Positions 43,719-51,869 of a stretch of 64,000 nucleotides of DNA are shown in pieces. The position numbers were made by a program, and so were the translations under genes. The notes under the pieces are model-generated. The model made no database searches, was not told where the DNA came from, and saw only the letters and a list, made by a program, of their open reading frames with translations. Position 1 is the first letter of the stretch; each line of letters opens with the position of its first letter. Source of the stretch: Corynebacterium nuruki S6-4 (GTDB lineage: Bacteria; Actinomycetota; Actinomycetes; Mycobacteriales; Mycobacteriaceae); assembly GCF_007970465.1 (NCBI RefSeq), contig NZ_CP042429.1, positions 1,612,001 through 1,676,000 of the forward strand. The letters are read 5' to 3'.

Positions 43719-45248
43719 ATGGGACAACTGGCCAGATACCTGCGGTGGGCGTGGAGCACCTCCTGGCCCGTCTACGCGATCGTGGTGCTGGCCGTCAACG
43801 TTATCGGCGCGGTGGCGGTCGCGACCTTCCTGCGCTTCCTCGTGCCGCTGGCCGGCGCCCGGGAACTGCTGTCGGTCAACGGCCTGTCACTGTCGCTCTA
43901 CCTGGGCTACTTCATCGTCGCCATCGTCGTCGGTGTGTCGCTGACGCTCTACGTCTTCTCCCCGGTGCTGCGCTGGCAGCGGGCCCCCGATTTCTACGAC
44001 GCGAACATGGCACGCCGCCTCGTGCTGCGCATCCCCGCGCTGCAGGCCGCCCTCGGCGGGGCACTGTGGGCGGTGGGTGTCGTCATCTTCACCGTCGTCG
44101 CCGCCGTCCAGGTCTCCAGTAAATGGGCGCTGACCGTCGCGGTGACCGCCGTCCTCGGCGGCGCACTCGTGGTGCTGATGACGTACATGGCCGCCGAGCG
44201 GCTCATCCGGCCGGTCTCCGCCACGGCGCTGAAACGCTCCTCCTCGATGCCGGAGAACATTTCGCCGCTGTCCCGGCAGATCACCGTGGTGTGGGTGATG
44301 ACCTCGGCCGTGCCGGTCATCGGCATCGTGCTCATGGTCACCGCGCAGGCGACGGACTTCTTCGGCGGCAACGCCACCGAGATCCTCCCCGGCGTGTTCG
44401 CCCTCAGCCTCACTGCCCTGTTCACCGGATTCTCCGGCACCCGGCTGCTGACGATGACGATCGTCGACCCCATCCGGGAACTTCAGCACGCGATGAACCG
44501 GGTCCGCCGCGGCGACACCCGCGCCCGGGTGCGCATCTACGATGCGACCGAGGTCGGCGTCCTGCAGTCCGGTTTCAACGAGATGATCAACGGTCTGCAG
44601 GAGCGCGAGCAGGTCCGGGAACTGTTCGGCCGCTATGTCGGTGACGAGGTCGCGCGCCGCGCCCTGGAGAAGAAGCCCGAGCTCGGCGGGGAGAACCGCC
44701 AGGTGGGGGTCATCTTCGTCGACGTCATCGGGTCGACCGGGTTCGCGGTCTCCCGCTCGCCGCAGGAGGTGGTCAAGGCGTTGAACACCTTCTTCGACGT
44801 CGTCGTCGACGTGGTCCACCGCAACCGGGGCATCATCAACAAATTCGAGGGGGACGCCGCCCTCGCGGTCTTCGGTGCCCCGCTCCCCCTCGACGACATC
44901 GCCGGGCACTGTCTCGCCGCGGCCCGCGAGCTCAAACAGGAGCTCGACGGTCAGGAACTGCCCGCGGGGATCGGCGTCTCGGTGGGCAATGTCGTCGCCG
45001 GACACATCGGTGCGAAGGACCGGTTCGAGTACACCGTCATCGGGGACGCCGTGAACTCGGCCGCCCGTCTCACCGAACTCGCCAAGGACACGCCGGGCCG
45101 GGTGCTGACCTCCGCGGCGACGGTGCGGCAGGCCAACGAACCCGAGCAGGCGCGTTGGACGATGATGAAGTCGGTGGAGCTGCGGGGCCGCCGGGAGATG
45201 ACCCAGCTGGCCCGGCCGGTGCGTCCGACGCTCGCCGAGCGGGCCTGA
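43719..45248 (+). CDS. cyaB: Membrane adenylate cyclase (class III) with HAMP domain
   Basis: Makes cAMP from ATP, the effector of GlxR/CRP regulators. The product is 509 residues. Six TM segments (residues 15-240) are followed by a HAMP domain (VDPIRELQHAMNRVRRGDTR) and the class III catalytic domain (about 320-480). That domain has metal-binding Asp in GVIFVDVIGSTGFAV, the substrate-binding region NKFEGDAALAVFGAP, and YTVIGDAVNSAARL with the transition-state Asn/Arg. It is the homologue of C. glutamicum CyaB and Rv3645. ATG at 43719, 61 bp from the divergent holB start. The TM domain may bind fatty acids, as proposed for Rv3645. Confidence 0.93.
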   Translation: MGQLARYLRWAWSTSWPVYAIVVLAVNVIGAVAVATFLRFLVPLAGARELLSVNGLSLSLYLGYFIVAIVVGVSLTLYVFSPVLRWQRAPDFYDANMARRLVLRIPALQAALGGALWAVGVVIFTVVAAVQVSSKWALTVAVTAVLGGALVVLMTYMAAERLIRPVSATALKRSSSMPENISPLSRQITVVWVMTSAVPVIGIVLMVTAQATDFFGGNATEILPGVFALSLTALFTGFSGTRLLTMTIVDPIRELQHAMNRVRRGDTRARVRIYDATEVGVLQSGFNEMINGLQEREQVRELFGRYVGDEVARRALEKKPELGGENRQVGVIFVDVIGSTGFAVSRSPQEVVKALNTFFDVVVDVVHRNRGIINKFEGDAALAVFGAPLPLDDIAGHCLAAARELKQELDGQELPAGIGVSVGNVVAGHIGAKDRFEYTVIGDAVNSAARLTELAKDTPGRVLTSAATVRQANEPEQARWTMMKSVELRGRREMTQLARPVRPTLAERA

Positions 45249-45250
45249 GA

Positions 45251-46633
45251 TCAGGCCTGGCCGGTGACGGTCAGGTAGACGAGCACGATGTTCAGCACGA
45301 CGATGATCGCACAGAACACCCAGCCGATGACGGTGAGGGCCCGGGCGTTGACCCACTTGCCCATCACCTGCGGCAGCGACGTCAACCGCACCAGCGGGAT
45401 GAGGGCGAAGGGGATGCCCAGGCTCAGCACCACCTGGCTGAGCACCAGTGCCCAGGTCGGTTCCACGCCGAGGGCGAGGATCGCCAGCGCCGGGAGGATG
45501 GTGATGAACCGGCGCAGCAGGATCGGGATGTGGACCTTCAGCAGGTCACGCATCACCATGTCGCCGGCGTAGCAGCCCACCGAGGTCGAGGCGAGGCCGG
45601 AGGCGAGCAGGCCGACGGCGAACAGGCCGCCGATGACCGGGCCGAGAGCGTTCTGGACGGCGGCGTGGGCGCCTTCGATGGAGTCCGTGCCCTCCACACC
45701 GCGCAGTGCTTCGGCGGCGAGGCAGAGCATGGCGATGTTGACGGTCCCGGCGAGCACCAGTGCGGCGCCGACGTCCCAGCGGGTGGCGGTGAGGTGGTGG
45801 CGCATGCCGGCGTCGTTACCGGGGGTGAAGTTGCGGTCGCGGACCAGACCGGAGTGCAGGTAGACGGCGTGCGGCATGACCGTCGCGCCGAGCATCGAGG
45901 CGGCGAGGATGACGGTGTGGGTGCCCTGGAACCGGGGGACGATGCCCTCGACCATCTCGTTGACGGTCAGGCCGGTGACGAAGAGGCCGGAGAGGAAGCC
46001 GACGGTGATGACGACGAGGAAGGCGACGATGACGGCCTCGAAGCTGCGCTGGGTGCGCTGTCCCTGCAGGAGCAGCAGGCCGATGGAGACGATGCCCACG
46101 ATCACACCGCCGAGGACCAGCGGTGTGCCGAACAGCAGGTTCAGGGCGACGGCACCGCCGATGACCTCGGCGATGTCGGTGGCGGCGGTGACGATCTCGG
46201 CCTGTCCCCAGTAGAGCAGCCGGACCGTACGCCGTGCCCCGCCGAGGCGGTCCGATCCTTCGATGCGGTCGTGGATGGTGGCGGTGAGGCTGCGCCGGGT
46301 GACGAGGCCGAGTTTGGCGGAGAGGTACTGGACGACCATCGCCATGACGTTCGCGAGGACGAGGACCCAGAGGAGCAGGTAGCCGTACTCGGCGCCGGCG
46401 GAGAGGTTCGCGGCGACGTTGCCGGGGTCGACATAGGCGATGGCGGCGACGAAGGCGGGGCCGAGCAGCCCGATGAGCCGGGGTTTGCGGCGGACGACGT
46501 CGCCTCCGCCGGACGCCCCGCCCGTTGCCCTTGTCGTTGTCGTTTTCGTTGTCGGTGCGGGTGCCACGGTCGCCGTCGCCTCTCCCCCGGCCGTGCCCTC
46601 ATCTGTCACAGGCACCGGCTCCGGCGTCGTCAT
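45251..46633 (-). CDS. mntH: Nramp-family Mn2+/Fe2+ transporter
   Basis: Proton-coupled divalent metal importer, 460 residues with 11 TM segments. The TM1 metal motif AIAYVDPGNVAANLSAG and the TM6 motif GATVMPHAVYLHSG are intact (Asp, Asn, Met and His present). The N-terminal 45 residues are Thr/Gly/Ala-rich. ATG at 46633 has AGGAG 10 nt upstream, which rules out the longer frame to 46816. It has its own promoter and two palindromes upstream (separate entries). It is convergent with the cyclase gene; the two stop codons are 2 bp apart. Confidence 0.95.
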   Translation of the reverse strand: MTTPEPVPVTDEGTAGGEATATVAPAPTTKTTTTRATGGASGGGDVVRRKPRLIGLLGPAFVAAIAYVDPGNVAANLSAGAEYGYLLLWVLVLANVMAMVVQYLSAKLGLVTRRSLTATIHDRIEGSDRLGGARRTVRLLYWGQAEIVTAATDIAEVIGGAVALNLLFGTPLVLGGVIVGIVSIGLLLLQGQRTQRSFEAVIVAFLVVITVGFLSGLFVTGLTVNEMVEGIVPRFQGTHTVILAASMLGATVMPHAVYLHSGLVRDRNFTPGNDAGMRHHLTATRWDVGAALVLAGTVNIAMLCLAAEALRGVEGTDSIEGAHAAVQNALGPVIGGLFAVGLLASGLASTSVGCYAGDMVMRDLLKVHIPILLRRFITILPALAILALGVEPTWALVLSQVVLSLGIPFALIPLVRLTSLPQVMGKWVNARALTVIGWVFCAIIVVLNIVLVYLTVTGQA

Positions 46634-46656
46634 CACTGTTCGCTCCTCATTGCCGC

Positions 46657-46678
46657 GAAGTTCAATCATTTGAACTTC
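46657..46678. promoter_or_regulatory. Palindromic operator candidate at the mntH start site
   Basis: Perfect 9-bp inverted repeat GAAGTTCAA-tcat-TTGAACTTC. It begins directly after the -10 element, so a bound protein would block initiation. Position and symmetry suggest a metal-responsive repressor such as an MntR-type protein, but the sequence matches no consensus I know. Confidence 0.65.
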
Positions 46679-46707
46679 AGTGTAGGACGCTTGAAACCGC
46701 GCAGCAA
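46679..46707 (-). promoter_or_regulatory. Probable mntH promoter
   Basis: On the minus strand, TTGCTG (46707-46702), a 17-bp spacer, then TACACT (46684-46679). Good SigA-type match and spacing; the palindrome at 46657-46678 overlaps the expected start point. Confidence 0.6.
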
Positions 46708-46769
46708 CTGCGCGACCCGGCCGTATCGTGCCGTCACAGCCCGACGGCCTGGTATCAGTGCGATTTTCC

Positions 46770-46789
46770 GTTATGCCATGCGGCATAAC
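46770..46789. promoter_or_regulatory. Second palindrome upstream of mntH
   Basis: GTTATGCC-atgc-GGCATAAC, a perfect 8-bp inverted repeat. It lies about 65 bp upstream of the -35 element of mntH and 27 bp from the topA terminator hairpin. It could be a second operator or an upstream activator site. Confidence 0.5.
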
Positions 46790-46816
46790 ATAGCGAAATG
46801 TTCCCGGACACAACAA

Positions 46817-46851
46817 CTCCCCGGGGTCGCGTCATGCGCAACCCCGGGGAG
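46817..46851 (-). terminator. Terminator downstream of topA
   Basis: CTCCCCGGGGT (from 46817) pairs with ACCCCGGGGAG (to 46851). On the minus strand it is followed by TTGTTGTG. A 9-bp tandem repeat (TGGACCCGG, about 46860-46890) lies between it and the topA stop. Confidence 0.75.
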
Positions 46852-46915
46852 CAGTTCAGGTGGACCCGGTGGACCCGGTGGACCCGGTGGCGACCACCGG
46901 ACCCGACCGCGGCGG

Positions 46916-49900
46916 TCAGCTCTTGTTCGCCGTGGACTTCTTGGCGGTCGACTTCTTCGTCGTCTTCTTGGTTGTCTTCTTCGCGGTCTTCTTCGCCGTC
47001 GTCTTCTTCGCGGCGGCCTTCTTCGTGGTCCGCTTGCGGGTCGACTTCGCCGGGGCGCCGCCGTTCGCCGCCTCCTTGGCACGGCGCTCACTGAGCAGCT
47101 CGTTGCCACGGGCGTCGGTCATCGTCTCCGGGGAATCACCGCGGCGCAGCGAGGCATTCGTCGTCCCGTCGGTGACGTACGGGCCGAACCGGCCCTCCTT
47201 CACCGTCATCGGTTTACCCGAGACGTCGTTGTCACCGAGCTGCTTCAGCGGCGGCTTCGCCGCGGCCCGGCCCCGACGCTTCGGCTCGGCGTAGATCCGC
47301 CGTGCCTCGTCGAGCGTGACCGTGAAGATCTGGTCCTCACTGGCCAGCGACCGCGAATCGGAGGCCTTCTTCAGGTACGGCCCGAACCGGCCGTTCTGCG
47401 CGGTGATCGTCTCCCCGTCGCTCGGGTCCACCCCGACCACCCGGGGCAGCGACATGAGCTTGAGGGCGTCCTCGAGAGTGACCGTCGCCGGATCCATCGA
47501 GGACAGCAGGGATGCGGTCTTCGGCTTCAGCGTCTCCTCGAGGATCTCCTTGATCCGCTTGGCCTTCTTGTTCGCCGCGGTCTTCGTCTCCCGGCTCAGC
47601 GGCTTCTTGCCTTCGGCCGCCCGCGCGGCGTCCTCGGCGTCCCGCTCCGCATCGACGGTCTTCTCCGCCTCGGCGGTGACCCGCGCCTCCTCGTCGTCCT
47701 TCACCTTCTCGGTGACATAGGGGCCGTAACGCCCCTCCTTCGCGACGATCATCCGCCCGTTCGCCGGGTTCACCCCGAGTTCACGGCCACCCTGCGGCGT
47801 GGCGAAGAGCTTTTCGGCGGCGTCCCGCGTCAGCTCGTCCGGGGTCATGGACTCCGGCAGGTTGGCGCGCTGCACCTCCGGTTCCGTCCCCTCGGGGGCG
47901 CCCGCCGGCACCGGCTTCACGCGCTCGAGGTAGGCACCGTACCGCCCGACGCGCACGTACACCGGCACGCCGTCGTCATCGTCGTACAGCTTGATCGAGT
48001 TCACCTTGCGGGCGTCGATCTGTTCGAGGTTGTCGCCGACCAGGTGCTGCAGGCCACCGAGACGTGCCACGGTTTCCGCGGTCGCGTCGGAGGCGTGGTC
48101 GTCGCCGAAGTAGAAGCCCTTGAGCCAGTGGGAGCGGTTCTCCTCGCCACGGGCGATCTCGTCGAGCTCGTCCTCCATCGACGAGGTGAAGTCGTAGTCG
48201 ACCAGCGAGCCGAAGTTCTGCTCGAGCAGGCCGACGACCGCGAACGCGGTCCAGCTCGGCACCAGCGCCGACCCGCGGGGGACGACATAGCCGCGGTCCT
48301 GGATGGTCTTGATGATCGAGGCGTAGGTCGACGGGCGTCCGATGCCCATCTCCTCCATCGCCTTGACCAGCGAAGCCTCGGTGTAGCGGGCCGGCGGGTG
48401 GGTGGTGTGCCCGTCCGCGGTGATCTTCTCGGCGTCCAGCGTGTCACCGGTGGTGAGCACCGGCAGCGCCTTCTCCGCGTTGTCGGCGACGTCCCGGCCG
48501 GACGCCGTGCGGGTGGTCTCCACGTACGCCTTGAGGAAGCCGGGGAAGGTGATGGTGCGGCCGGTCGCCTGGAAGTCGACGTCCTCACCGCCGGTGGCGG
48601 TGCCGGAGACCGTGACCTTCATGGAGGTGCCGCGGGCGTCCGACATCTGGGAGGCGACGGTGCGCTGCCAGATCAGTTCGTAGAGGCGGAACTCCTCGGC
48701 GTCCAGCCGGCCGGCCAGGGCGCCGGGGGTCATGAAGGACTCGCCGGCGGGGCGGATGGCCTCGTGTGCCTCCTGACTGTTCTTGACCTTGCGGGTGTAC
48801 TGGCGCGGCGAATCGGCGACATAGGCGGCGCCGTAGAGCTCCTTCGCCTGGCGGCGGGCCGCGTCGATACCGGACGCCGACAGCGTGGTCGAGTCGGTAC
48901 GCATGTAGGTGATGTGCCCGTTCTCGTAGAGCCGCTGCGCGATACGCATCGTGCGCTCCGAGGTGAAGTGCAGTTTCCGGCCGGCCTCCTGCTGCAGGGT
49001 GGAGGTCATGAACGGCGCGTAGGGACGCCGCGTGTACGGCTTCTCCTCGACGTCGGAGACCGCCAGGACCTTGCCGGTCAGCCCGTCGGACAGGGCCTCG
49101 GCACGGGCCTTGTCGAGCACCGTGACGTTCTTCTGGGCCTTGCCGGACTTCAGTTTCCCGTCGTCGCCGAAGTCCCTGCCCTGGGCGACGCGCGCCCCGT
49201 CGACCGCGACAAGGGTCGCCTCGAAGGATGCGGGGTCGGTGCTGTCGGCGTCCGCGGGTGCACCGGTGGCCAGCGTCGCGGTGAGGTCCCAGTAGTCCGC
49301 GGCGACGAAGGCCATCCGCTCGCGCTCCCGCTCGACGATGACGCGGGTGGCGACGGACTGCACACGGCCGGCGGACAGCCGCGGCATGACCTTCTTCCAC
49401 AGCACCGGGGAGACCTCGTAGCCGTAGAGCCGGTCGAGGACGCGACGGGTCTCCTGTGCGTCGACGAGGTCGAGGTCCAGTTCACGGGTGTTCGCCGCGG
49501 CCTCCCGGATCGCCTCCGGGGTGATCTCGTGGAAGACCATGCGGCGGACCGGCACCTTGGGCTTGAGGACCTGGAGGAGGTGCCAGGCGATGGCCTCCCC
49601 CTCACGGTCGGGGTCGGTGGCCAGGTAGAGTTCGTCGGCCTGCTTGAGCTTGGCCTTGAGGTCGGCGACCTTCTTCTTCTTGTCCGGGCTGACGACGTAG
49701 AGCGGCTGGAAGTCGTCGTCGACGTTCACGCCGAGACGGGCCCACCGCTCCTTCTTGTACTTCGCGGGAACGTCCGCCGCACCGCGCGGGAGGTCACGGA
49801 TGTGACCGACCGAGGCCTCGACGATGTAGCCGTCGCCGAGGTACTTCTGGATCTTCTTGGCCTTCGTGGCGGACTCCACGATCACCAGTTTTTTCCCGCC

Positions 49901-49936
49901 ACCGTGTGTTCCCGCTGCCGCCGACTCTGTCGCCAT
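46916..49936 (-). CDS. topA: DNA topoisomerase I
   Basis: Type IA topoisomerase that relaxes negative supercoils, 1006 residues. TOPRIM motif KKLVIVESATKAKKIQKYLG and the acidic triad in LYLATDPDREGEAIAWHL. Catalytic Tyr in HITYMRTDSTTLS. Repeated C-terminal domains each contain a GRFGPY/GRYGPY-type motif (five visible). The last about 45 residues form a Lys/Thr/Ala tail (KKTAKKTTKKTTKKSTAKKS), replacing the zinc fingers of the E. coli enzyme, as in other actinobacteria. ATG at 49936 has AAAGG about 12 nt upstream. Confidence 0.97.
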   Translation of the reverse strand: MATESAAAGTHGGGKKLVIVESATKAKKIQKYLGDGYIVEASVGHIRDLPRGAADVPAKYKKERWARLGVNVDDDFQPLYVVSPDKKKKVADLKAKLKQADELYLATDPDREGEAIAWHLLQVLKPKVPVRRMVFHEITPEAIREAAANTRELDLDLVDAQETRRVLDRLYGYEVSPVLWKKVMPRLSAGRVQSVATRVIVERERERMAFVAADYWDLTATLATGAPADADSTDPASFEATLVAVDGARVAQGRDFGDDGKLKSGKAQKNVTVLDKARAEALSDGLTGKVLAVSDVEEKPYTRRPYAPFMTSTLQQEAGRKLHFTSERTMRIAQRLYENGHITYMRTDSTTLSASGIDAARRQAKELYGAAYVADSPRQYTRKVKNSQEAHEAIRPAGESFMTPGALAGRLDAEEFRLYELIWQRTVASQMSDARGTSMKVTVSGTATGGEDVDFQATGRTITFPGFLKAYVETTRTASGRDVADNAEKALPVLTTGDTLDAEKITADGHTTHPPARYTEASLVKAMEEMGIGRPSTYASIIKTIQDRGYVVPRGSALVPSWTAFAVVGLLEQNFGSLVDYDFTSSMEDELDEIARGEENRSHWLKGFYFGDDHASDATAETVARLGGLQHLVGDNLEQIDARKVNSIKLYDDDDGVPVYVRVGRYGAYLERVKPVPAGAPEGTEPEVQRANLPESMTPDELTRDAAEKLFATPQGGRELGVNPANGRMIVAKEGRYGPYVTEKVKDDEEARVTAEAEKTVDAERDAEDAARAAEGKKPLSRETKTAANKKAKRIKEILEETLKPKTASLLSSMDPATVTLEDALKLMSLPRVVGVDPSDGETITAQNGRFGPYLKKASDSRSLASEDQIFTVTLDEARRIYAEPKRRGRAAAKPPLKQLGDNDVSGKPMTVKEGRFGPYVTDGTTNASLRRGDSPETMTDARGNELLSERRAKEAANGGAPAKSTRKRTTKKAAAKKTTAKKTAKKTTKKTTKKSTAKKSTANKS

Positions 49937-50068
49937 CCGGTTCGCCCACCTTTCTTTCAGTGTCGTGGTGCGACCATACACGGCGCACCGGACAGCATGA
50001 TCTCAGGTGGGGTCTGCCGGGGGTGTCGCACCGGTCCTTATATATATCCGGGGATCGGTGGGCGGTTA

Positions 50069-50710
50069 TCAGGCGTTGGACACGATGAAGCGGGCCCGGC
50101 GGTGTGCCGGGGTGTCCAGCTCGTCGAGCGCGGCCTTGGCGAAGGTGCCGGCGGTCACGAAGCCGCCGGCGGCGACATCGTCACCGAGCGCATAGGACGC
50201 CGTGGCCGCACCCGGGGCGATCTCCGGCGACGGTGCGAGCATGGTCCAGTCGAGGCTCTTCGCCGAGCCGCGCCAGAGGTCGAGGATCTGTGCGAAGCTC
50301 TCGGCCTCGGGCTTGTAGGCGGCGGGGAAGTCGGGCGTGTCCTTGAGCAGGGTGCCGTCCGGGGTCTGGGTGGCGCCGGCCCCGCCGACGATGAAGATGC
50401 GTGCGGTGACACCGGCACCGGCGAAGGCCGCGACGATGCGGGCGTGGGCGTCGATGATCGGCTGGACGGAGCTGCCGTCGCGGGCGCCGGGGACGGAGAA
50501 GACGATGATGTCGGTGCCCTTGGCCTTCTCGACGACGTCACCGGTGTCCGTGATGTCCCCGGTGACGTAGGAGACGCCCGCGACCGGGTTCTTCACGTGG
50601 TCGGGGTTGCCGTGGGTCACGCCGGTGACCTGGTAGCCGCGGGCGACGGCCTCGGTGACGATCTCGCTGCCGACCATGCCGGTGGCGCCGTAGACGGTGA
50701 TGGTGCTCAT
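50069..50710 (-). CDS. NAD(P)-binding atypical SDR / NmrA-like quinone oxidoreductase
   Basis: A 213-residue Rossmann protein. The nucleotide motif is ITVYGATGMVGSEIVTEAVA (GxTGxxG). There is no classical SDR YxxxK motif, which fits the NAD(P)H-binding DUF/NmrA or quinone-reductase group. ATG at 50710 has GAGGAG upstream. It is divergent from an HxlR-type regulator with a 20-bp palindrome between them, the arrangement of QorR with its quinone-oxidoreductase target in C. glutamicum. A role in quinone or aldehyde stress is inferred. Confidence 0.8.
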   Translation of the reverse strand: MSTITVYGATGMVGSEIVTEAVARGYQVTGVTHGNPDHVKNPVAGVSYVTGDITDTGDVVEKAKGTDIIVFSVPGARDGSSVQPIIDAHARIVAAFAGAGVTARIFIVGGAGATQTPDGTLLKDTPDFPAAYKPEAESFAQILDLWRGSAKSLDWTMLAPSPEIAPGAATASYALGDDVAAGGFVTAGTFAKAALDELDTPAHRRARFIVSNA

Positions 50711-50770
50711 GTGGTGCTCCTCAGGTGCTGTTCTCGGAAGTCTTTCTCGGGTACAGAACCACTGTAACCC

Positions 50771-50790
50771 CTATACTTTCCTTTGTATAG
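50771..50790. promoter_or_regulatory. Operator candidate for the HxlR regulator
   Basis: CTATAC-N8-GTATAG, a perfect 6-bp inverted repeat in an AT-rich island between the divergent genes (50711-50820). HxlR proteins bind inverted repeats of this size. It probably controls both genes, including autoregulation. Confidence 0.6.
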
Positions 50791-50820
50791 TAGCGGTGGA
50801 AAAGTGTTAGCCTGGTGGTC

Positions 50821-51258
50821 ATGAGCACCACCGCACCACACCCCGCCGACCACCCCACCGAGTCCGGTGCCACCACCGCCGGGACCGACGGCGGGAACGT
50901 CACCGGCGCCGGCTGGAACCCCGCCGCCGCCGACTGCCCCAGCCGCCGCCTGTTCACCACCCTCGGCGACCGCTGGAACATGCTCATCCTCCTGTCGCTC
51001 GAGGCCGGCCCCCTGCGCTACCGCGACCTGCGCGGACACGTCGACGGCATCTCCGAGAAGGTGCTGTCGGGCCGCCTCGCCACGCTCGTCGACGACGGTC
51101 TGCTCACCCGCACCGCCTACCCGGAGATCCCGCCGCGGGTGGTTTACGAGCTCAGCGCCCTCGGCCGCTCCGCCCTCCTGCCGGTCCACGAACTGTTCGA
51201 CTGGACCGTGGCGCACATGTCCGAGGTGGCGGCGCACCAGGTGCACCCCGCCGTCTGA
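50821..51258 (+). CDS. HxlR-family winged-helix transcriptional regulator
   Basis: A 145-residue regulator. The N-terminal 40 residues are Pro/Thr/Gly-rich and unconserved. The HxlR domain begins at DCPSRRLFTTLGDRWNMLIL, with the wing and recognition helix GISEKVLSGRLATLVDDGLL and the C-terminal YELSALGRSALLPV. A single Cys just before the HTH is at the position of the redox-sensing Cys of QorR/YodB-type regulators. ATG at 50821. It is divergent from the NAD(P)-binding gene and is followed by a terminator shared with csp. Confidence 0.88.
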   Translation: MSTTAPHPADHPTESGATTAGTDGGNVTGAGWNPAAADCPSRRLFTTLGDRWNMLILLSLEAGPLRYRDLRGHVDGISEKVLSGRLATLVDDGLLTRTAYPEIPPRVVYELSALGRSALLPVHELFDWTVAHMSEVAAHQVHPAV

Positions 51259-51291
51259 CCCGTGAACCGGCCCGGACCCCGCCGGGTGCGC

Positions 51292-51332
51292 GTCGACAGG
51301 GTGGGTTTTCCCTGCCGGGCCACCCTGTCGAC
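51292..51332 (+). terminator. Terminator of the HxlR gene
   Basis: A perfect 13-bp stem, GTCGACAGGGTGG at 51292-51304 and its complement at 51320-51332, with a 15-nt loop. It lies 34 bp past the stop codon, without a T run. Confidence 0.7.
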
Positions 51333-51350
51333 GGACACCCCGCACGCAAA

Positions 51351-51386
51351 GAGGCGCCGTACCCCCGTTAAGGGGTACGGCGCCTC
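51351..51386 (-). terminator. Rho-independent terminator of csp
   Basis: A perfect 15-bp stem, GAGGCGCCGTACCCC at 51351-51365 with its complement at 51372-51386, a 6-nt loop, then TTT on the minus strand. It lies 20 bp past the csp stop. Confidence 0.85.
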
Positions 51387-51406
51387 AACGCCTGTGCAGT
51401 CGGAGA

Positions 51407-51610
51407 CTACAGCGCGGTGACCTGCTGGGCCTGCGGACCCTTGGCACCCTCGCCGATCTCGAACTCGACCTGCTGGTTCTCCTCGAGGGTACGGAAGCCG
51501 TTGCCCTGGATCTCGGAGTAGTGGACGAAGACGTCAGCGCCACCGTCGTTCGGGGCGATGAAGCCGTAGCCCTTTTCGGCGTTGAACCACTTGACGGTTC
51601 CCTGTGCCAT
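51407..51610 (-). CDS. cspA: Cold shock protein
   Basis: A 67-residue OB-fold RNA chaperone. RNP1 ([10 protein letters not shown]) and RNP2 (VFVHYSEIQ) are intact, as is the N-terminal [14 protein letters not shown] at 51610 follows AGAAGGAAAGAAC, a strong ribosome-binding site. The leader region up to the helicase start is about 260 bp, which would allow the long structured 5' UTR common for csp genes; no specific element is asserted. Its own terminator follows. Conserved beside topA and the helicase as Rv3648c. Confidence 0.97.
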   Translation of the reverse strand: MAQGTVKWFNAEKGYGFIAPNDGGADVFVHYSEIQGNGFRTLEENQQVEFEIGEGAKGPQAQQVTAL

Positions 51611-51869
51611 GTTCTTTCCTTCTAACTTCTCGGTGATCGGCGCCCCGCCAACTCTTCACGGGAACGCCGGGCCGATGCTGAGACAAGCCGGATCGGCTGG
51701 TCCGTTCGCATGCAAACAATTCCGCGAACGTTTCACCTACTGACTGCCGTACGACCGGTTGACCAGAGAGCAAAGCGACGCACAGAAACTGCGACCGGGG
51801 TCCAGTGTTCCACGTTTCCCGCCGGAGCACCACATGTCACCGTTCCCGACCCCCCTTACACTGATCCCC

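Noticed and set aside
46634..46816. Manganese (yybP-ykoY) riboswitch upstream of mntH
   Set aside because: The palindromes and promoter leave a leader of only about 30-40 nt, too short for that aptamer, and its conserved loops are not visible.
45155..50767. A plus-strand open frame of about 1,870 codons opposite mntH and topA
   Set aside because: It is antisense to two well-identified genes and arises from GC-rich third positions; its translation is Arg/Gly/His-rich without domains.
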